Counted from the first letter of the stretch, positions 19,162-31,999 are shown. The stretch: DNA of 62,957 bases from Alkalihalobacillus sp. TS-13 (GCF_019720915.1 NZ_JAHKSI010000009.1:1-62957); one strand, 5' to 3'. Notes: a model not told the origin generated them from the letters alone. Made by a program: numbers and translations.

Positions 19162-19560
19162 TTACCAAACGTATGCTAAGACTTCTCCGCCAACCTGTTG
19201 GTTACGAGCGTCTTTATCAGTCATAATACCTTTTGATGTTGATACTAGAGCAATTCCTAGTCCACCAAGAACACGTGGTACTTCATAAGCTTTCGCGTAG
19301 ACACGCAAACCAGGCTTACTGATTCTCTTAAGGCCAGTAATAACACGTTCGTTGTTTTGACCGTACTTTAAGAAAATGCGGATAACACCTTGCTTGCTAT
19401 CTTCGATGTATTCAACGTCACGTACGAAACCTTCGTTCTTCAGGATTTCTGCAATTTCTCTTTTGAGCTTTGATGCAGGAACCTCTAGTTTATCGTGACC
19501 TACAGTATTTGCATTACGAATACGAGTTAACATATCTGCAATTGGATCTGTCATGACCAT
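19162..19560 (-). CDS. rpsH: 30S ribosomal protein S8
   Basis: A 132-residue S8 (uS8), a primary 16S rRNA-binding protein. In E. coli it is also the translational repressor of the spc operon. The N-terminus [16 protein letters not shown] and the C-terminal [20 protein letters not shown] block are intact. Length equals B. subtilis (132). Confidence 0.98.
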   Translation of the reverse strand: MVMTDPIADMLTRIRNANTVGHDKLEVPASKLKREIAEILKNEGFVRDVEYIEDSKQGVIRIFLKYGQNNERVITGLKRISKPGLRVYAKAYEVPRVLGGLGIALVSTSKGIMTDKDARNQQVGGEVLAYVW

Positions 19561-19590
19561 TACTAATTACCTCCTTCCCGACAATGGGGT

Positions 19591-19794
<204 letters not shown>

Positions 19795-19797
19795 TCA

Positions 19798-20337
19798 TTA
19801 TTTTTGGAATGGCATACCTACTTGAAGAAGTAGTTCACGAGCCTCTTCGTCAGTGTTCGCAGTAGTTACGATAACGATATCCATACCGCGCACTTTGTTG
19901 ACCTTATCATAATCGATCTCTGGGAAAATAAGCTGTTCTTTCACTCCAAGAGTGTAGTTTCCGCGACCGTCAAATGATTTCTTAGAAACACCGCGGAAGT
20001 CACGTACACGTGGAAGAGAAACACTGATCAGCTTGTCGAGGAATTCGTACATACGCTCGCCGCGCAATGTAACTTTCGCCCCAATCGGCATTCCTTCACG
20101 AAGCTTGAATCCAGCGATGGATTTCTTAGCCTTAGTAACGACTGGCTTTTGACCAGCGATTTCAGTTAATTCTTCAACCGCGACATCAAGCGCTTTTGCG
20201 TTAGAAACAGCATCTCCGATTCCCATGTTGACAACGATCTTTTCGATTTTCGGTACTTGCATCACAGATGTATAGTTGAACTTCTCTTGTAGAGAAGGAA
20301 CGATTTCTTTTTTGTATCTATCTTGTAGACGATTCAT
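19798..20337 (-). CDS. rplE: 50S ribosomal protein L5
   Basis: A 179-residue L5 (uL5), which binds 5S rRNA and contacts P-site tRNA. It has [20 protein letters not shown] near the start and [20 protein letters not shown] (113-132). Length equals B. subtilis. Spc operon, between rplX and rpsN. Confidence 0.98.
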   Translation of the reverse strand: MNRLQDRYKKEIVPSLQEKFNYTSVMQVPKIEKIVVNMGIGDAVSNAKALDVAVEELTEIAGQKPVVTKAKKSIAGFKLREGMPIGAKVTLRGERMYEFLDKLISVSLPRVRDFRGVSKKSFDGRGNYTLGVKEQLIFPEIDYDKVNKVRGMDIVIVTTANTDEEARELLLQVGMPFQK

Positions 20338-20363
20338 TCTAGGTAACCTCCTTTCAACAAAGC

Positions 20364-20684
20364 TTATTTATCAAGAGCTTCTCCTGACTTTTTAGCAACA
20401 CGTACTTTCTTTCCATCCACATCTTTATATCCTACACGAGTAGGTTCATTCGATTTAGGGTCGATCAACATAACGTTAGAAGCATGGATAGATGCTTCAA
20501 CATTAAGGATTCCTCCTTGTGGATTATCTTGAGAAGGCTTGGCATGTTTCTTCACAACGTTAATTCCTTCAACGATGACACGATTGTTCTTCGGTAACGC
20601 TTGAAGGACTACTCCTTGCTTCCCTTTATCCTTACCTGAAATAACTTGAACTTTATCGCCTTTTTTCACGTGCATTTTAGGCAT
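20364..20684 (-). CDS. rplX: 50S ribosomal protein L24
   Basis: A 106-residue L24 (uL24), an early assembly initiator at the exit-tunnel rim. The N-terminal KOW motif ([20 protein letters not shown]) is followed by [19 protein letters not shown] few residues longer than B. subtilis (103). Spc operon, between rplN and rplE. Confidence 0.97.
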   Translation of the reverse strand: MPKMHVKKGDKVQVISGKDKGKQGVVLQALPKNNRVIVEGINVVKKHAKPSQDNPQGGILNVEASIHASNVMLIDPKSNEPTRVGYKDVDGKKVRVAKKSGEALDK

Positions 20685-20725
20685 AGCGATTGCGCACCTC
20701 CTTACAAGACAGGGCTTGAATTTTA

Positions 20726-21094
20726 TTAAAGAACTTCTGGCGCTAATGAAACGATTTTCATGAATTGATTGTCACGTAATTCACGTGCAACAGGTCCGAA
20801 AATACGTGTTCCTCTTGGGCTCTTGTCGTCACGCACGATCACTGCAGCATTCTCATCGAAACGGATGTAAGATCCGTCTGGACGACGCATACCGCGCTTA
20901 GAACGTACGATTACAGCACGAACGACCTCGCCTTTCTTAACAACGCCTCCTGGTGTTGCGGATTTAACAGAACACACAACCATATCACCGATGTTCGCAT
21001 ACTTACGTCCAGATCCACCGAGGACCTTGATAGTTAGTAGTTCACGAGCTCCAGAGTTGTCAGCGACTTTCAAGCGTGATTCTTGTTGAATCAT
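20726..21094 (-). CDS. rplN: 50S ribosomal protein L14
   Basis: A 122-residue L14 (uL14) forming intersubunit bridges and the docking site of RsfS. The start [19 protein letters not shown] and the signature block around residues 60-90 ([20 protein letters not shown]) are intact. Length equals B. subtilis. Confidence 0.98.
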   Translation of the reverse strand: MIQQESRLKVADNSGARELLTIKVLGGSGRKYANIGDMVVCSVKSATPGGVVKKGEVVRAVIVRSKRGMRRPDGSYIRFDENAAVIVRDDKSPRGTRIFGPVARELRDNQFMKIVSLAPEVL

Positions 21095-21140
21095 TTACGT
21101 GTACCTCCTTTCGGACTGAAGATATCGATCCGAACTTTAT

Positions 21141-21404
21141 TTAGATGATGATTGATTCTTCTACCACTTCTACTAGACGGAAGCGCTTATCTTTTGATAA
21201 CGGGCGAGTTTCCATGATTTTAACAATGTCACCCATTTTAGCAGTGTTGTTTTCATCATGTGCTTTGAACTTTTTAGAGTACTTTACACGCTTACCGTAC
21301 AATTTATCATTTTTATAAGTTTCAACAAGTACAGTAATTGTCTTTTCCATTTTGTCGGAAACGACACGACCTACATATACTTTACGTTGATTGCGATCGC
21401 TCAT
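21141..21404 (-). CDS. rpsQ: 30S ribosomal protein S17
   Basis: An 87-residue S17 (uS17), an OB-fold primary rRNA-binding protein. [20 protein letters not shown] and the [20 protein letters not shown] signature (57-76) are intact. Length equals B. subtilis. It lies between rpmC and rplN. Confidence 0.98.
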   Translation of the reverse strand: MSDRNQRKVYVGRVVSDKMEKTITVLVETYKNDKLYGKRVKYSKKFKAHDENNTAKMGDIVKIMETRPLSKDKRFRLVEVVEESIII

Positions 21405-21425
21405 TTTTTAAGTCCTCCCTTCAAT

Positions 21426-22715
<1,290 letters not shown>

Positions 22716-22718
22716 GAT

Positions 22719-23060
22719 TTATCCCTCCTTCTTTTCTGAAACTACGATCGTAATGTGACTTGTGCGCTTATTGATGCGGCTTGCACGACCCATAGCACGT
22801 GGGCGGAATCGTTTCAATGTAACACCTTCATCAACAAATGCGGTTTTGATTACCAGGTTGTTTGGTTCCAATTCATAGTTGTGTTCTGCGTTTGCGATTG
22901 CAGAATTCAATACTTTTTCTACAATTGGAGACGCTGCTTTTGGTGTATGACGCAAAATCGCAATCGCTTCTCCAACTTCCTTTCCTCGAATGAGATCGAC
23001 GACTAGGCGAGCTTTACGAGGAGCAATTCGAACCTGTTTTGCAACAGCTTTAGCTTCCAT
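22719..23060 (-). CDS. rplV: 50S ribosomal protein L22
   Basis: A 113-residue L22 (uL22). Its long beta-hairpin lines the exit tunnel and is the site of macrolide-resistance mutations. The conserved [20 protein letters not shown] block (83-102) of the hairpin is intact with no insertion or deletion, which suggests the macrolide-sensitive form (inference). Length equals B. subtilis. Confidence 0.98.
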   Translation of the reverse strand: MEAKAVAKQVRIAPRKARLVVDLIRGKEVGEAIAILRHTPKAASPIVEKVLNSAIANAEHNYELEPNNLVIKTAFVDEGVTLKRFRPRAMGRASRINKRTSHITIVVSEKKEG

Positions 23061-23080
23061 TCGGAGTACCTCCTCTCTTG

Positions 23081-23359
23081 TTAACGTCTTGTTTTCTTAT
23101 CATCAGCTGCGTGGCCTTTATATGTGCGTGTAGGTGCAAATTCACCTAGCTTGTGTCCGACCATGTCTTCAGTCACATATACTGGCACGTGCTTACGTCC
23201 GTCATAAACGGCAATTGTGTGTCCGATGAAATCCGGAAAAATAGTAGAGCGACGAGACCAAGACTTGATAACCTTCTTCTCATTTGTTTCGTTAAGTGCT
23301 TCTACCTTTTTCATTAAGTGATCATCTACGAAAGGTCCCTTTTTCAAACTACGACCCAT
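23081..23359 (-). CDS. rpsS: 30S ribosomal protein S19
   Basis: A 92-residue S19 (uS19) in the head of the small subunit with S13. It has the start [39 protein letters not shown] (34-53) and [20 protein letters not shown] (72-91). Length equals B. subtilis. S10 operon. Confidence 0.98.
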   Translation of the reverse strand: MGRSLKKGPFVDDHLMKKVEALNETNEKKVIKSWSRRSTIFPDFIGHTIAVYDGRKHVPVYVTEDMVGHKLGEFAPTRTYKGHAADDKKTRR

Positions 23360-23416
23360 GTTTGTACCTCCCTTCGCGATTGCGCTACGGTTCGCTTGAA
23401 CCGTAGTTCAATCCCG

Positions 23417-24247
23417 TTATTTTTTACGACGACGTACGATATATTTGTCACTTGGCTTGTTCTTCTGACGAGTTTTGTATCCAAGTGTCGGTTTGCCCCA
23501 TGGAGACATTGGTGATTTACGTCCGATTGGCGCACGTCCTTCACCACCACCATGTGGGTGATCGTTAGGGTTCATAACAGATCCTCGAACAGTTGGGCGT
23601 TTACCCATCCAACGAGAACGACCTGCTTTACCGATATTGATCAATTCATGCTCCAGGTTTCCTACTTGACCGATTGTCGCACGGCAAGTCAATAGGATGC
23701 GGCGAGTTTCACCAGAACGAAGACGTACAAGTGCATAACGCTCTTCCTTACCTAGTAGTTGTGCTTCTGCTCCAGCAGAACGAACGAGCTGACCTCCACG
23801 ACCAGGCTTCATTTCGATATTGTGGATGGTAGTACCAACCGGGATATCTTTAAGAGCCAATGCGTTTCCGGTCTTGATGTCCGCGTCTGGACCTGACATA
23901 ACTTCCTGTCCAACTTGCATACCTTTCACAGCAAGGATATAACGCTTTTCACCATCAGCATAGTGGATAAGCGCGATGTTTGCAGAACGGTTCGGATCAT
24001 ATTCAATCGTAGCAACGCGTCCTGGTATTCCATCTTTGTCACGTTTGAAATCGATGATACGATACTTACGCTTGTGGCCTCCACCTTGGTGACGTGTAGT
24101 AATACGCCCTTGGTTGTTACGTCCAGCTTTTTTGCTCAATGGCGCTAACAACGACTTTTCGGGCTGATCTGTTGTGATTTCACTAAAATCAGATGACGTC
24201 ATATGACGACGACCATTTGATGTTGGTTTATACTTTTTGATAGCCAT
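23417..24247 (-). CDS. rplB: 50S ribosomal protein L2
   Basis: A 276-residue L2 (uL2), needed for subunit association and near the peptidyl transferase centre. The C-terminal [20 protein letters not shown] block (224-243) holds the key His229-type residue. The basic ends and SH3-like domain are complete. B. subtilis L2 is 277 residues. Confidence 0.98.
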   Translation of the reverse strand: MAIKKYKPTSNGRRHMTSSDFSEITTDQPEKSLLAPLSKKAGRNNQGRITTRHQGGGHKRKYRIIDFKRDKDGIPGRVATIEYDPNRSANIALIHYADGEKRYILAVKGMQVGQEVMSGPDADIKTGNALALKDIPVGTTIHNIEMKPGRGGQLVRSAGAEAQLLGKEERYALVRLRSGETRRILLTCRATIGQVGNLEHELINIGKAGRSRWMGKRPTVRGSVMNPNDHPHGGGEGRAPIGRKSPMSPWGKPTLGYKTRQKNKPSDKYIVRRRKK

Positions 24248-24273
24248 TTACGGTCCCTCCTTTACGAGTAGGT

Positions 24274-24564
24274 TTATACTCCTTCGAAGAAATCGAGTTC
24301 TTTACTATCAGATGTCAACTGCACAATCGCTTTTTTGCGTTTAGCAGTGTATCCGAAGTAACGACCTACGCGTTTCTTCTTCCCTTTGTAATTTTGTGTA
24401 TTTACATTTTCGACTTTAACACCGAAAATTTCTTCTACCGCGTCTTTAATCTGAGTTTTGTTAGCGCGAGGGTCTACCTCGAACGTGTATTTACCATCAC
24501 CCATGATTTCTGTAGTACGTTCAGTGATAACGGGGCGCTTAATGATTTCACGTGCGTCTGCCAT
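24274..24564 (-). CDS. rplW: 50S ribosomal protein L23
   Basis: A 96-residue L23 (uL23), the main docking site for trigger factor and SRP at the exit tunnel. [15 protein letters not shown] and the basic loop [20 protein letters not shown] (60-79) are present. The ATG shares one base with the rplD stop codon (TAATG), suggesting coupled translation. Confidence 0.98.
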   Translation of the reverse strand: MADAREIIKRPVITERTTEIMGDGKYTFEVDPRANKTQIKDAVEEIFGVKVENVNTQNYKGKKKRVGRYFGYTAKRKKAIVQLTSDSKELDFFEGV

Positions 24565-25187
24565 TATGCGAGCACCTCCTCTACCTTTTCTACAGCATCT
24601 TTCGTCATGAATAATTTATCGTGGTTCAGCACATCCAACACATTCACTCCGTCAGCAGTCACGATTGTAACTCCAGGGAGATTACGAGCGGATAAAGCTG
24701 CAAATTCGTTATAATCACCAGTAACGACAAGTGCTTTTGCTTCTGAAGAGAAATTTGCTAATAAAGCAGCCATCTCTTTTGTCTTTGGTGCTTCGAACTT
24801 TAGCTCATCTAATACGACCACATTGTTATCTTGCACTTTAGAAGAAAGCGCAGATTTGATTGCTAAACGACGCACTTTTTTAGGAAGTTTGTAGCTATAG
24901 CTTCTTGGTGTCGGTCCGAATACGACTCCACCGCCTACCCATTGTGGAGAACGAATGGATCCTTGACGAGCACGTCCTGTACCTTTTTGACGCCATGGTT
25001 TACGTCCACCGCCTCTTACCGCAGAGCGGTTTTTCACAGCGTGAGTTCCTTGACGAGTTGATGCTTGTTGCATGACAACCGCATCAAAAAGTACGTTTTC
25101 ATTTGGTTCAATTCCAAATACATTGTCATTTAATTCGATATCTCCGATTTCAGAACCGGATTGGTTATAAAGCGTTACTTTTGGCAC
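24564..25187 (-). CDS. rplD: 50S ribosomal protein L4
   Basis: A 207-residue L4 (uL4). The globular domain sits on the surface, and the extended loop (about residues 45-95, with [19 protein letters not shown]) lines the exit tunnel; it is an erythromycin-resistance site and is intact here. In E. coli L4 autoregulates the S10 operon; B. subtilis is reported not to use that exact mechanism. Length equals B. subtilis. Confidence 0.98.
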   Translation of the reverse strand: MPKVTLYNQSGSEIGDIELNDNVFGIEPNENVLFDAVVMQQASTRQGTHAVKNRSAVRGGGRKPWRQKGTGRARQGSIRSPQWVGGGVVFGPTPRSYSYKLPKKVRRLAIKSALSSKVQDNNVVVLDELKFEAPKTKEMAALLANFSSEAKALVVTGDYNEFAALSARNLPGVTIVTADGVNVLDVLNHDKLFMTKDAVEKVEEVLA

Positions 25188-25204
25188 CGGTGTATCCTCC
25201 TTTC

Positions 25205-25843
25205 TTACTTAGCTTCTTTAGCCTTGACTGCAGATTCTACTGTAACGTAGCTCTTTTTCGCACCAGGTACGTTACCTTTAATCAATAGTAGGTTGCGCTC
25301 TGCGTCAACTCTAGCAATTTCAAGGTTTTGTACTGTAACTGTGTTTCCACCCATGCGTCCAGGAAGTTTCTTTCCTTTAAATACGTGCATAGGGTCAGTT
25401 GCACCCATTGAACCAGGGCGACGGTGGTAACGTGAACCGTGAGTCATTGGTCCGCGTGATTGTCCGTGGCGCTTGATCGCACCTTGGAACCCTTTACCTT
25501 TTGATGTTCCAGTGACGTCGACTTGATCGCCTTCCTGGAAAATATCTACTTTGACTTCCTGACCAACTTCATAGTCCGCTAGCTCAACATTGCGAACCTC
25601 TTTAACGTAGCGCTTAGGGTTTGTGTTTGCTTTTTCAGCATGGCCCTTTGCAGGTTTGTTAGTACGAGATTCTTTCTTGTCAGCATAACCGATTTGGATT
25701 GCCTCGTAGCCGTCGTTTTCAGCTGTCTTCTTTTGTAGAACAACATTTGGAGCAGCTTCGACAACAGTTACAGGAATTACCTCACCGTTTTCTGCAAAGA
25801 TTTGAGTCATACCGATCTTCTTACCTAAGATTCCTTTGGTCAT
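25205..25843 (-). CDS. rplC: 50S ribosomal protein L3
   Basis: A 212-residue L3 (uL3), an assembly initiator whose loop reaches the peptidyl transferase centre. [20 protein letters not shown] (117-136) and [19 protein letters not shown] (161-179) are intact; changes in this loop give tiamulin and linezolid resistance in other species. S10 operon, second gene. Confidence 0.98.
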   Translation of the reverse strand: MTKGILGKKIGMTQIFAENGEVIPVTVVEAAPNVVLQKKTAENDGYEAIQIGYADKKESRTNKPAKGHAEKANTNPKRYVKEVRNVELADYEVGQEVKVDIFQEGDQVDVTGTSKGKGFQGAIKRHGQSRGPMTHGSRYHRRPGSMGATDPMHVFKGKKLPGRMGGNTVTVQNLEIARVDAERNLLLIKGNVPGAKKSYVTVESAVKAKEAK

Positions 25844-25882
25844 TCGTCACACCTCCTAATATATCCTTATGATTTTTGTTTT

Positions 25883-26290
<408 letters not shown>

Positions 26291-26324
26291 CTACTTCATC
26301 GCAAAATGATGGCCAACATTACAG

Positions 26325-26353
26325 ATTATACTAGAGTCGCAAGGGTTTTGCAA
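26325..26353 (-). promoter_or_regulatory. S10 operon promoter, proximal (sigma-A)
   Basis: On the minus strand TTGCAA (26348-26353), 17 bp, TATAAT (26325-26330). Predicted start near 26318 gives a leader of about 127 nt before rpsJ. Confidence 0.8.
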
Positions 26354-26393
26354 GCAACTTTAGTGTAAGTAAGTATTCAGCCACACTTGAACT

Positions 26394-26422
26394 ATTATAA
26401 TGGTTCTGCCTATGATTTGCAA
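26394..26422 (-). promoter_or_regulatory. S10 operon promoter, distal (sigma-A)
   Basis: On the minus strand TTGCAA (26417-26422), 17 bp, TATAAT (26394-26399), 69 bp upstream of the proximal promoter and with identical -35, spacer length and -10. Spacers differ in sequence, so this is not a simple duplication. Confidence 0.75.
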
Positions 26423-26700
26423 GGATTTTTTGAATAGAATCGAAATTTATTGGGGACGGATTTTTTAGGTGGAATTATTAGCGTCTCAGTTTCCGATTTG
26501 AAGATGAGGTGGAAATTATTAAAAGTGAGGTAATTCGCATTTGTAGGTAATTCGGTGTTTTTGTAGATAACCACTGCTACAATCTATTTTTAAACCTTAA
26601 AGTGTTCTTCGCATTCACGTTTTAATGATATTTCTTTATATTTGATTAATCATTAAATCATTTTATCAAATACTCTTTTATTTTTACTGTAAATTCCAAA

Positions 26701-26922
26701 ATTCACTCCCTTTTCGCGAGTGGTCTACAATTCTCATCCGCTCACTTGCACAGGATGTCAGCACAAAAATGAAATCATATTCGTGTCTTCGATGCGAATT
26801 CTTAGAAGCTTCCACAGGACGTGGTGGTATTTAGTCGAAGGTCATCATTATACTCGAAGATCCTTAATTCACTGCAGGGATCTCACCTGACTCGTTTTTC
26901 TCGTTATAGTCTCGAATTTTAC
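26701..26922 (+). repeat. E-family element, degenerate copy
   Basis: The 790 bp gap between rpsJ and tuf has no gene. It begins AATTCACTCCCTTTTCGCGAG (compare ACTCCCTTTCCGCGGGC) and ends ATCTCACCTGACTCGTTTTTC then TCGAATTTT (compare CTGGCTCG-TTTTCCCGC and TCGCGAATTTCG), but the interior is different and the GC-rich cores have decayed. The rest of the gap (26425-26700) is AT-rich with nothing recognised. Confidence 0.5.
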
Positions 26923-26934
26923 ATGAGAGATGTA

Positions 26935-26970
26935 TCTAAAAAAAGCACCCCGCAAAATACGGAGTGCTTT
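26935..26970 (-). terminator. tuf terminator (end of str operon)
   Basis: On the minus strand AAAGCACTCCG pairs with CGGGGTGCTTT around TATTTTG, followed by TTTT and A. Confidence 0.9.
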
Positions 26971-26983
26971 GAATCTCTATCGA

Positions 26984-28174
26984 CTATTCAATGATTGAAG
27001 ATACTACTCCAGCACCTACAGTACGTCCACCCTCACGGATAGAGAACTTTGTGCCGTCTTCGATCGCGATTGGCGCGATTAGTTCAACAGTCATTTCAAT
27101 GTTGTCTCCAGGCATTACCATTTCAGTTCCTTCTGGAAGAGCGATTGTTCCAGTTACGTCCGTAGTACGGAAGTAGAACTGTGGACGGTAGTTAGCGAAG
27201 AATGGAGTGTGACGTCCACCTTCTTCTTTAGAAAGAACATAAACTTCCGCCTTGAACTTAGTGTGAGCTTTAACTGTTCCAGGTTGAACAAGAACTTGTC
27301 CACGCTCGATGTCGTCACGGGAAACACCACGAAGTAGTGCACCGATGTTGTCACCAGCTTCAGCATAGTCAAGAAGCTTACGGAACATTTCTACACCTGT
27401 AACCGTAGTTTTCTTCGGCTCTTCAGTTAGTCCAAGGATTTCGATTTCGTCTCCAACTTTAACTTTACCACGCTCAACACGTCCAGTAGCAACTGTTCCA
27501 CGACCAGTGATTGAGAATACGTCCTCAACAGGCATCATGAATGGCTTGTCGTGGTCACGTTCTGGAGTTGGGATGTACTCATCAACTGCTGCCATAAGTT
27601 CGAAGATTTTCTCTTCCCACTCAGCGTCTCCTTCAAGAGCTTTAAGAGCAGAACCTTTGATTACTGGTACATCGTCACCAGGGAAGTCGTATTCAGAAAG
27701 AAGGTCACGTACTTCCATTTCTACTAGTTCTAGTAGTTCTTCGTCGTCTACCATATCACACTTGTTCATGAATACAACAAGGTAAGGTACACCTACTTGA
27801 CGAGAAAGTAGAATGTGCTCACGAGTTTGTGGCATTGGGCCGTCAGCAGCAGAAACAACAAGGATTCCACCGTCCATTTGTGCAGCACCAGTGATCATGT
27901 TCTTAACGTAGTCTGCGTGTCCTGGGCAGTCAACGTGTGCATAGTGACGGTTGTCAGTTTCGTACTCAACGTGTGCAGTAGCGATTGTGATTCCACGCTC
28001 ACGCTCTTCTGGAGCACCATCGATTTGGTCGTATGCACGAGCTTCACCTTTACCAGACTTCTTGTGAAGTACTGTAGTGATTGCTGCAGTTAGTGTAGTT
28101 TTACCATGGTCAACGTGTCCAATTGTACCAATGTTAACGTGGTCTTTGGAACGATCAAATTTTTCTTTTGCCAT
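26984..28174 (-). CDS. tuf: translation elongation factor Tu
   Basis: A 396-residue EF-Tu that delivers aminoacyl-tRNA as a GTP complex. G1 GHVDHGKT (19-26), G3 DCPGHAD (82-88) with catalytic His86, and G4 NKCD (137-140) are intact; domains 2 and 3 are complete. Length equals B. subtilis (396). It is the last gene of the str operon, 119 bp after fusA, and may also have its own promoter. Wild-type residues at kirromycin sites were not checked one by one. Confidence 0.99.
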   Translation of the reverse strand: MAKEKFDRSKDHVNIGTIGHVDHGKTTLTAAITTVLHKKSGKGEARAYDQIDGAPEERERGITIATAHVEYETDNRHYAHVDCPGHADYVKNMITGAAQMDGGILVVSAADGPMPQTREHILLSRQVGVPYLVVFMNKCDMVDDEELLELVEMEVRDLLSEYDFPGDDVPVIKGSALKALEGDAEWEEKIFELMAAVDEYIPTPERDHDKPFMMPVEDVFSITGRGTVATGRVERGKVKVGDEIEILGLTEEPKKTTVTGVEMFRKLLDYAEAGDNIGALLRGVSRDDIERGQVLVQPGTVKAHTKFKAEVYVLSKEEGGRHTPFFANYRPQFYFRTTDVTGTIALPEGTEMVMPGDNIEMTVELIAPIAIEDGTKFSIREGGRTVGAGVVSSIIE

Positions 28175-28233
28175 GAGTATGTTCCTCCTTTAAATATAAA
28201 AGATAGTTATTTTTTTATTTGTAAGATAGACGA

Positions 28234-28261
28234 ATATTACTTCACCTATCTTAGCTTACAA
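28234..28261 (-). promoter_or_regulatory. possible tuf promoter
   Basis: On the minus strand TTGTAA (28256-28261), 16 bp, TAATAT (28234-28239) in the 119 bp fusA-tuf gap. The match is only four of six in each box; a separate tuf promoter would fit the high need for EF-Tu but is not proven. Confidence 0.35.
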
Positions 28262-28293
28262 TAAATGTACTTTCTTGTACAAGTCGTAAACGA

Positions 28294-30378
28294 TTATTGA
28301 CCGCTTACTTTTTTGATGATTTCTTCTGAAATGGACTTTGGTACTTCTTCGTACTTTTCAAAGTGCATAGTGTAAGTTCCGCGACCTTGCGTTCTAGAAC
28401 GTAGTGTAGTCGCATAACCGAACATTTCAGATAGAGGTACCATTGCACGGATAACTTGAGCGTTACCGCGAGCTTCCATACCTTCAACTCTACCACGGCG
28501 AGATGTTACATCTCCCATGATATCTCCCATGTATTCTTCAGGCACAACAACTTCAACTTTCATCATTGGCTCAAGAAGAACTGGAGAACAATATTGTTTA
28601 GCGTTCTTTAATGCCATGGAACCAGCAATCTTAAACGCCATTTCGTTTGAGTCAACATCGTGGTATGAACCGTCGTAGATTTTAGCTTTAAGGTCAATTA
28701 CAGGGTATCCTGCAATCATACCGTTTTGCATAGCTTCTTCGATTCCGTTTTGTACCGCTGGAATGTATTCACGAGGTACAACCCCACCGACGATCTTGTT
28801 CTCAAATTCGAATCCTGCACCCTCTTCGTTTGGTTCGAATTCAATCCAAACGTGACCGTATTGACCACGCCCACCTGATTGACGTACGAACTTACCTTCA
28901 ACTTTCGCGCCTTTGCGGATTGTTTCACGGTAAGCAACTTGAGGTGCCCCAACATTCGCATCAACTTTAAACTCACGACGCATACGGTCAACGATGATGT
29001 CAAGGTGAAGTTCACCCATTCCAGAAATGATCGTCTGTCCAGTTTCTTGGTTCGTTTCAGTTTTGAATGTTGGATCCTCTTCAGCCAATTTCGCAAGAGC
29101 GATTGCCATCTTGTCTTGGTCAGCCTTAGACTTAGGCTCAACGGATAATGAGATAACCGGCTCTGGGAAGTCCATTGATTCAAGGATGACCATATCATTC
29201 TCGGCACAAAGAGTGTCACCAGTAGATGTATCCTTCAATCCAACTGCAGCAGCGATATCCCCTGCATATACAGTTGAGATCTCCTCACGAGAGTTTGCGT
29301 GCATTTGCAGGATACGTCCTACACGTTCACGCTTATTCTTCGTAGAGTTTTTGATGTATGATCCAGAGTCAAGTGTACCAGAGTACACACGGAAGAATGT
29401 CAATTTACCAACGTAAGGGTCCGTCATAACCTTAAATGCTAAGGCAGAGAATGGACCATTATCGTCTGCTTCACGTGTAACTTCCTTCTCTTCATCACCT
29501 TCTGGGATGAAACCTTTGATTGGAGGTACATCTAATGGAGATGGTAAGTAATCCAGTGTAGCATCCAATACTAGTTGAACACCTTTATTCTTGAATGCAG
29601 AACCACAAAGAACTGGGTAGAATTCAACATTGACAGTACCTTTACGGATACCATCTTTCAGTTCTTCAACTGTAAGCTCTTCACCTTCCAAATACTTCAT
29701 CATTAGGTCTTCGTCTAATTCAGCTACTGCTTCAACAAGCTTTCCGTGATATTCTTCAGCGAGTTCTTTGTACTCGTCTGGAATTTCACCTGCTTGTGTA
29801 CGAGTGCCTAGATCATCTTCATAGAAATAAGCCTTCATTTCTACAAGATCGATGATTCCTTGGAAGTCATCCTCTGCTCCGATTGGAAGCTGGATCGCAT
29901 GTGCGTTAGCACCTAGACGTTCACGTAGCGTTCCAAGGGAGTAGATGAAATCTGCTCCGATTTTGTCCATCTTGTTGATGAACACGATACGTGGTACATG
30001 GTATGTTGTCGCTTGACGCCATACTGTTTCTGTTTGCGGTTCAACTCCGGATTGAGCATCAAGAACCGCTACTGCTCCATCTAATACCCGTAATGAACGT
30101 TCAACTTCAACAGTGAAGTCTACGTGTCCTGGTGTATCGATGATGTTGATACGGTGGTCTTTCCATTGAGCAGTTGTAGCAGCGGAAGTGATTGTGATTC
30201 CGCGCTCTTGTTCCTGCTCCATCCAGTCCATTTGTGAAGCTCCCTCATGAGTTTCACCAATTTTGTGGATACGTCCTGTATAGAATAAGATACGTTCTGT
30301 CGTAGTCGTCTTACCAGCATCAATGTGAGCCATGATCCCGATATTACGTGTATCTTTCAAGGAGAACTCTCTTGCCAT
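28294..30378 (-). CDS. fusA: translation elongation factor G
   Basis: A 694-residue translocase GTPase of five domains. G1 AHIDAGKT (17-24), [17 protein letters not shown] and the C-terminal domains ([20 protein letters not shown] near 522) are intact. Target of fusidic acid. B. subtilis EF-G is 692 residues. It lies between rpsG and tuf in the str operon. Confidence 0.98.
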   Translation of the reverse strand: MAREFSLKDTRNIGIMAHIDAGKTTTTERILFYTGRIHKIGETHEGASQMDWMEQEQERGITITSAATTAQWKDHRINIIDTPGHVDFTVEVERSLRVLDGAVAVLDAQSGVEPQTETVWRQATTYHVPRIVFINKMDKIGADFIYSLGTLRERLGANAHAIQLPIGAEDDFQGIIDLVEMKAYFYEDDLGTRTQAGEIPDEYKELAEEYHGKLVEAVAELDEDLMMKYLEGEELTVEELKDGIRKGTVNVEFYPVLCGSAFKNKGVQLVLDATLDYLPSPLDVPPIKGFIPEGDEEKEVTREADDNGPFSALAFKVMTDPYVGKLTFFRVYSGTLDSGSYIKNSTKNKRERVGRILQMHANSREEISTVYAGDIAAAVGLKDTSTGDTLCAENDMVILESMDFPEPVISLSVEPKSKADQDKMAIALAKLAEEDPTFKTETNQETGQTIISGMGELHLDIIVDRMRREFKVDANVGAPQVAYRETIRKGAKVEGKFVRQSGGRGQYGHVWIEFEPNEEGAGFEFENKIVGGVVPREYIPAVQNGIEEAMQNGMIAGYPVIDLKAKIYDGSYHDVDSNEMAFKIAGSMALKNAKQYCSPVLLEPMMKVEVVVPEEYMGDIMGDVTSRRGRVEGMEARGNAQVIRAMVPLSEMFGYATTLRSRTQGRGTYTMHFEKYEEVPKSISEEIIKKVSGQ

Positions 30379-30431
30379 AGGGTCTTTCTCCTTCCTTCGA
30401 ATGTGATTGATAGTTTATTATTTCTTTGATC

Positions 30432-30902
30432 TTACCAACGATAGTGAGCGAATGCTTTGTTCGCTTCAGCCATCTTGTGCATGTCTTCACGCTTCTTGAC
30501 AGAAGCACCAGTGTTGTTAGCTGCATCCATGATTTCGTATGCTAATCTCTCTTCCATCGTTTTTTCTCCACGAAGACGAGAGTAGTTCACTAACCAACGA
30601 AGTCCAAGTGTCGAACGACGCTCAGGGCGTACTTCGACCGGTACTTGATAGTTTGCACCACCAACACGACGAGCTCTTACTTCAAGAACTGGCATGATGT
30701 TCTTAAGTGCTTGGTCAAGTACTTCCATTGGATCCTGGTTTGTTTTCTCTTGTACGATGTTGAACGCATTATATAAGATCGTTTGCGCTACACCTCTTTT
30801 TCCATCAACCATGATTTTGTTGATTAGGCGTGTCACAAGTTTAGATTTATAAATTGGATCTGGTAATACATCACGACGTTCTACAGGTCCTTTACGAGGC
30901 AT
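30432..30902 (-). CDS. rpsG: 30S ribosomal protein S7
   Basis: A 156-residue S7 (uS7), which nucleates assembly of the small-subunit head and lies near the E site. The start is ATG 30902 ([16 protein letters not shown]), six bases after AAAGGAGGGG. Conserved [19 protein letters not shown] is present at 78-96. Length equals B. subtilis (156). Unusually, a repeat-containing gap of about 236 bp separates it from rpsL. Confidence 0.98.
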   Translation of the reverse strand: MPRKGPVERRDVLPDPIYKSKLVTRLINKIMVDGKRGVAQTILYNAFNIVQEKTNQDPMEVLDQALKNIMPVLEVRARRVGGANYQVPVEVRPERRSTLGLRWLVNYSRLRGEKTMEERLAYEIMDAANNTGASVKKREDMHKMAEANKAFAHYRW

Positions 30903-30942
30903 GTAGTCCCCTCCTTTCAAAAGTTGTCAATATTTTCGAGTG

Positions 30943-31132
30943 TTCAAAAGCGGCACAGTTGCCGTTCATCATTTGATGATTTTTCAATGAAGGTTCAAAA
31001 GTTAGCGAATCAGGAACAAGAAGTTCAAGGCGTGATGGTTTTGAGGACCGGAATGTATGTGTTCAATACATGAGGACCGGTAAAACCAAGGAACGTAGAA
31101 ATTCGCCGTTCATCATTTGATGACTTTTGAAC
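30943..31132. repeat. R4 element, copy 1 (inside the str operon)
   Basis: The core runs from GTTCAAAAG (30993) to its inverse CTTTTGAAC (31132). A 19-base direct repeat (GCCGTTCATCATTTGATGA) occurs at 30961 and 31106. The centre has GAGGACCGG twice around an ATGTAT/ATACAT hairpin. The blocks GAATCAG, AAGAAGTTCAAGGC, GATGGTTTT, AGGACCGG, AACGTAGAAATTCGC recur in the same order at 44461-44675. Copy 1 lies between rpsL and rpsG and so must be transcribed with them. Confidence 0.75.
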
Positions 31133-31138
31133 TACCTA

Positions 31139-31561
31139 TTATTTCTTTTCATCTTTAGGCTTCTTCGTTCCATACTTAGAACGACCTTGTCTACGGTCAT
31201 TGACTCCAGCAGTATCTAGTGCACCACGAACGATGTGGTAACGTACCCCTGGTAAGTCTTTTACACGACCTCCACGGATAAGTACAACACTGTGTTCTTG
31301 TAGGTTGTGACCAATTCCAGGAATGTAAGCTGTAACTTCAATCTGGTTAGTCAAACGAACACGCGCATACTTACGAAGTGCAGAGTTCGGCTTCTTAGGT
31401 GTCATTGTACCAACACGTGTACAAACACCGCGCTTTTGCGGAGAAGAAAGATCAGTGTTTACTTTCTTGAAGCTATTGTAGCCTTTGTTAAGTGCTGGAG
31501 AGTCGGATTTCTTACCTTTTGAATGACGACCCTTACGTACCAATTGGTTAATAGTAGGCAT
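31139..31561 (-). CDS. rpsL: 30S ribosomal protein S12
   Basis: A 140-residue S12 (uS12) at the decoding centre. The [17 protein letters not shown] block (about 53-69) and [17 protein letters not shown] (about 97-113) carry the lysines whose change gives streptomycin resistance; both are in the wild-type form, so a sensitive ribosome is inferred. Two residues longer than B. subtilis (138). Str operon. Confidence 0.98.
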   Translation of the reverse strand: MPTINQLVRKGRHSKGKKSDSPALNKGYNSFKKVNTDLSSPQKRGVCTRVGTMTPKKPNSALRKYARVRLTNQIEVTAYIPGIGHNLQEHSVVLIRGGRVKDLPGVRYHIVRGALDTAGVNDRRQGRSKYGTKKPKDEKK

Positions 31562-31672
31562 TTTATATCCTCCCTTCTAATACTTGTATTCCTAGCCCAC
31601 ACATCCAGGTGGTTCATTTTTGGACAAAATAAAGTTTTTGCGCAGGGCTAAAGAGCCCTGGCAAAAACAATT

Positions 31673-31921
31673 TTATCCTATTATCGCAACCGTTGCGGCA
31701 CCAACGTCAATTCCGCAAGCTTTTCCAAGCTTTTTCATAGATTCGACGTTTGTGACAGGAACGCTTTTTTCTTTTGCGATGTGAACGACTTTATTCGTTA
31801 CACGCTGATCTGCATCATTTGCAACGATTAACTCTTTCACTTCCCCATTCTGAAGGGCTTTTATTGTTTGCTTCGTGCCAACAATAAAATTGGTTGCCTG
31901 CGTCACTTTTTCATAAGACAT
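31673..31921 (-). CDS. rplGB: L7Ae-family ribosomal protein (YbxF type)
   Basis: An 82-residue L7Ae/L30e-family protein. The [12 protein letters not shown] segment (29-40) and the C-terminal [13 protein letters not shown] match the family, whose members bind K-turns. B. subtilis YbxF binds K-turn RNA and associates with ribosomes in growth. It is the first gene of the str operon here, 111 bp before rpsL and right after a strong promoter. Confidence 0.93.
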   Translation of the reverse strand: MSYEKVTQATNFIVGTKQTIKALQNGEVKELIVANDADQRVTNKVVHIAKEKSVPVTNVESMKKLGKACGIDVGAATVAIIG

Positions 31922-31970
31922 TTGTTTTTATATCCTCCAAAGCAACAGGTTTATATGAAAGCACTCCGTT

Positions 31971-31999
31971 ATATTATCAGAGTTGAAAAATGTTGTCAA
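31971..31999 (-). promoter_or_regulatory. str operon promoter (sigma-A, extended -10)
   Basis: On the minus strand TTGACA (31994-31999), 17 bp ending TGA, TAATAT (31971-31976). It lies in the 86 bp rpoC-rplGB gap. No terminator is seen after rpoC, so rpoBC transcripts may also run into this operon. Confidence 0.85.

Noticed and set aside
28175-28293. Riboswitch or leader peptide before tuf
   Set aside because: Only AT-rich sequence and a weak promoter match are seen; no conserved motif or stable terminator.
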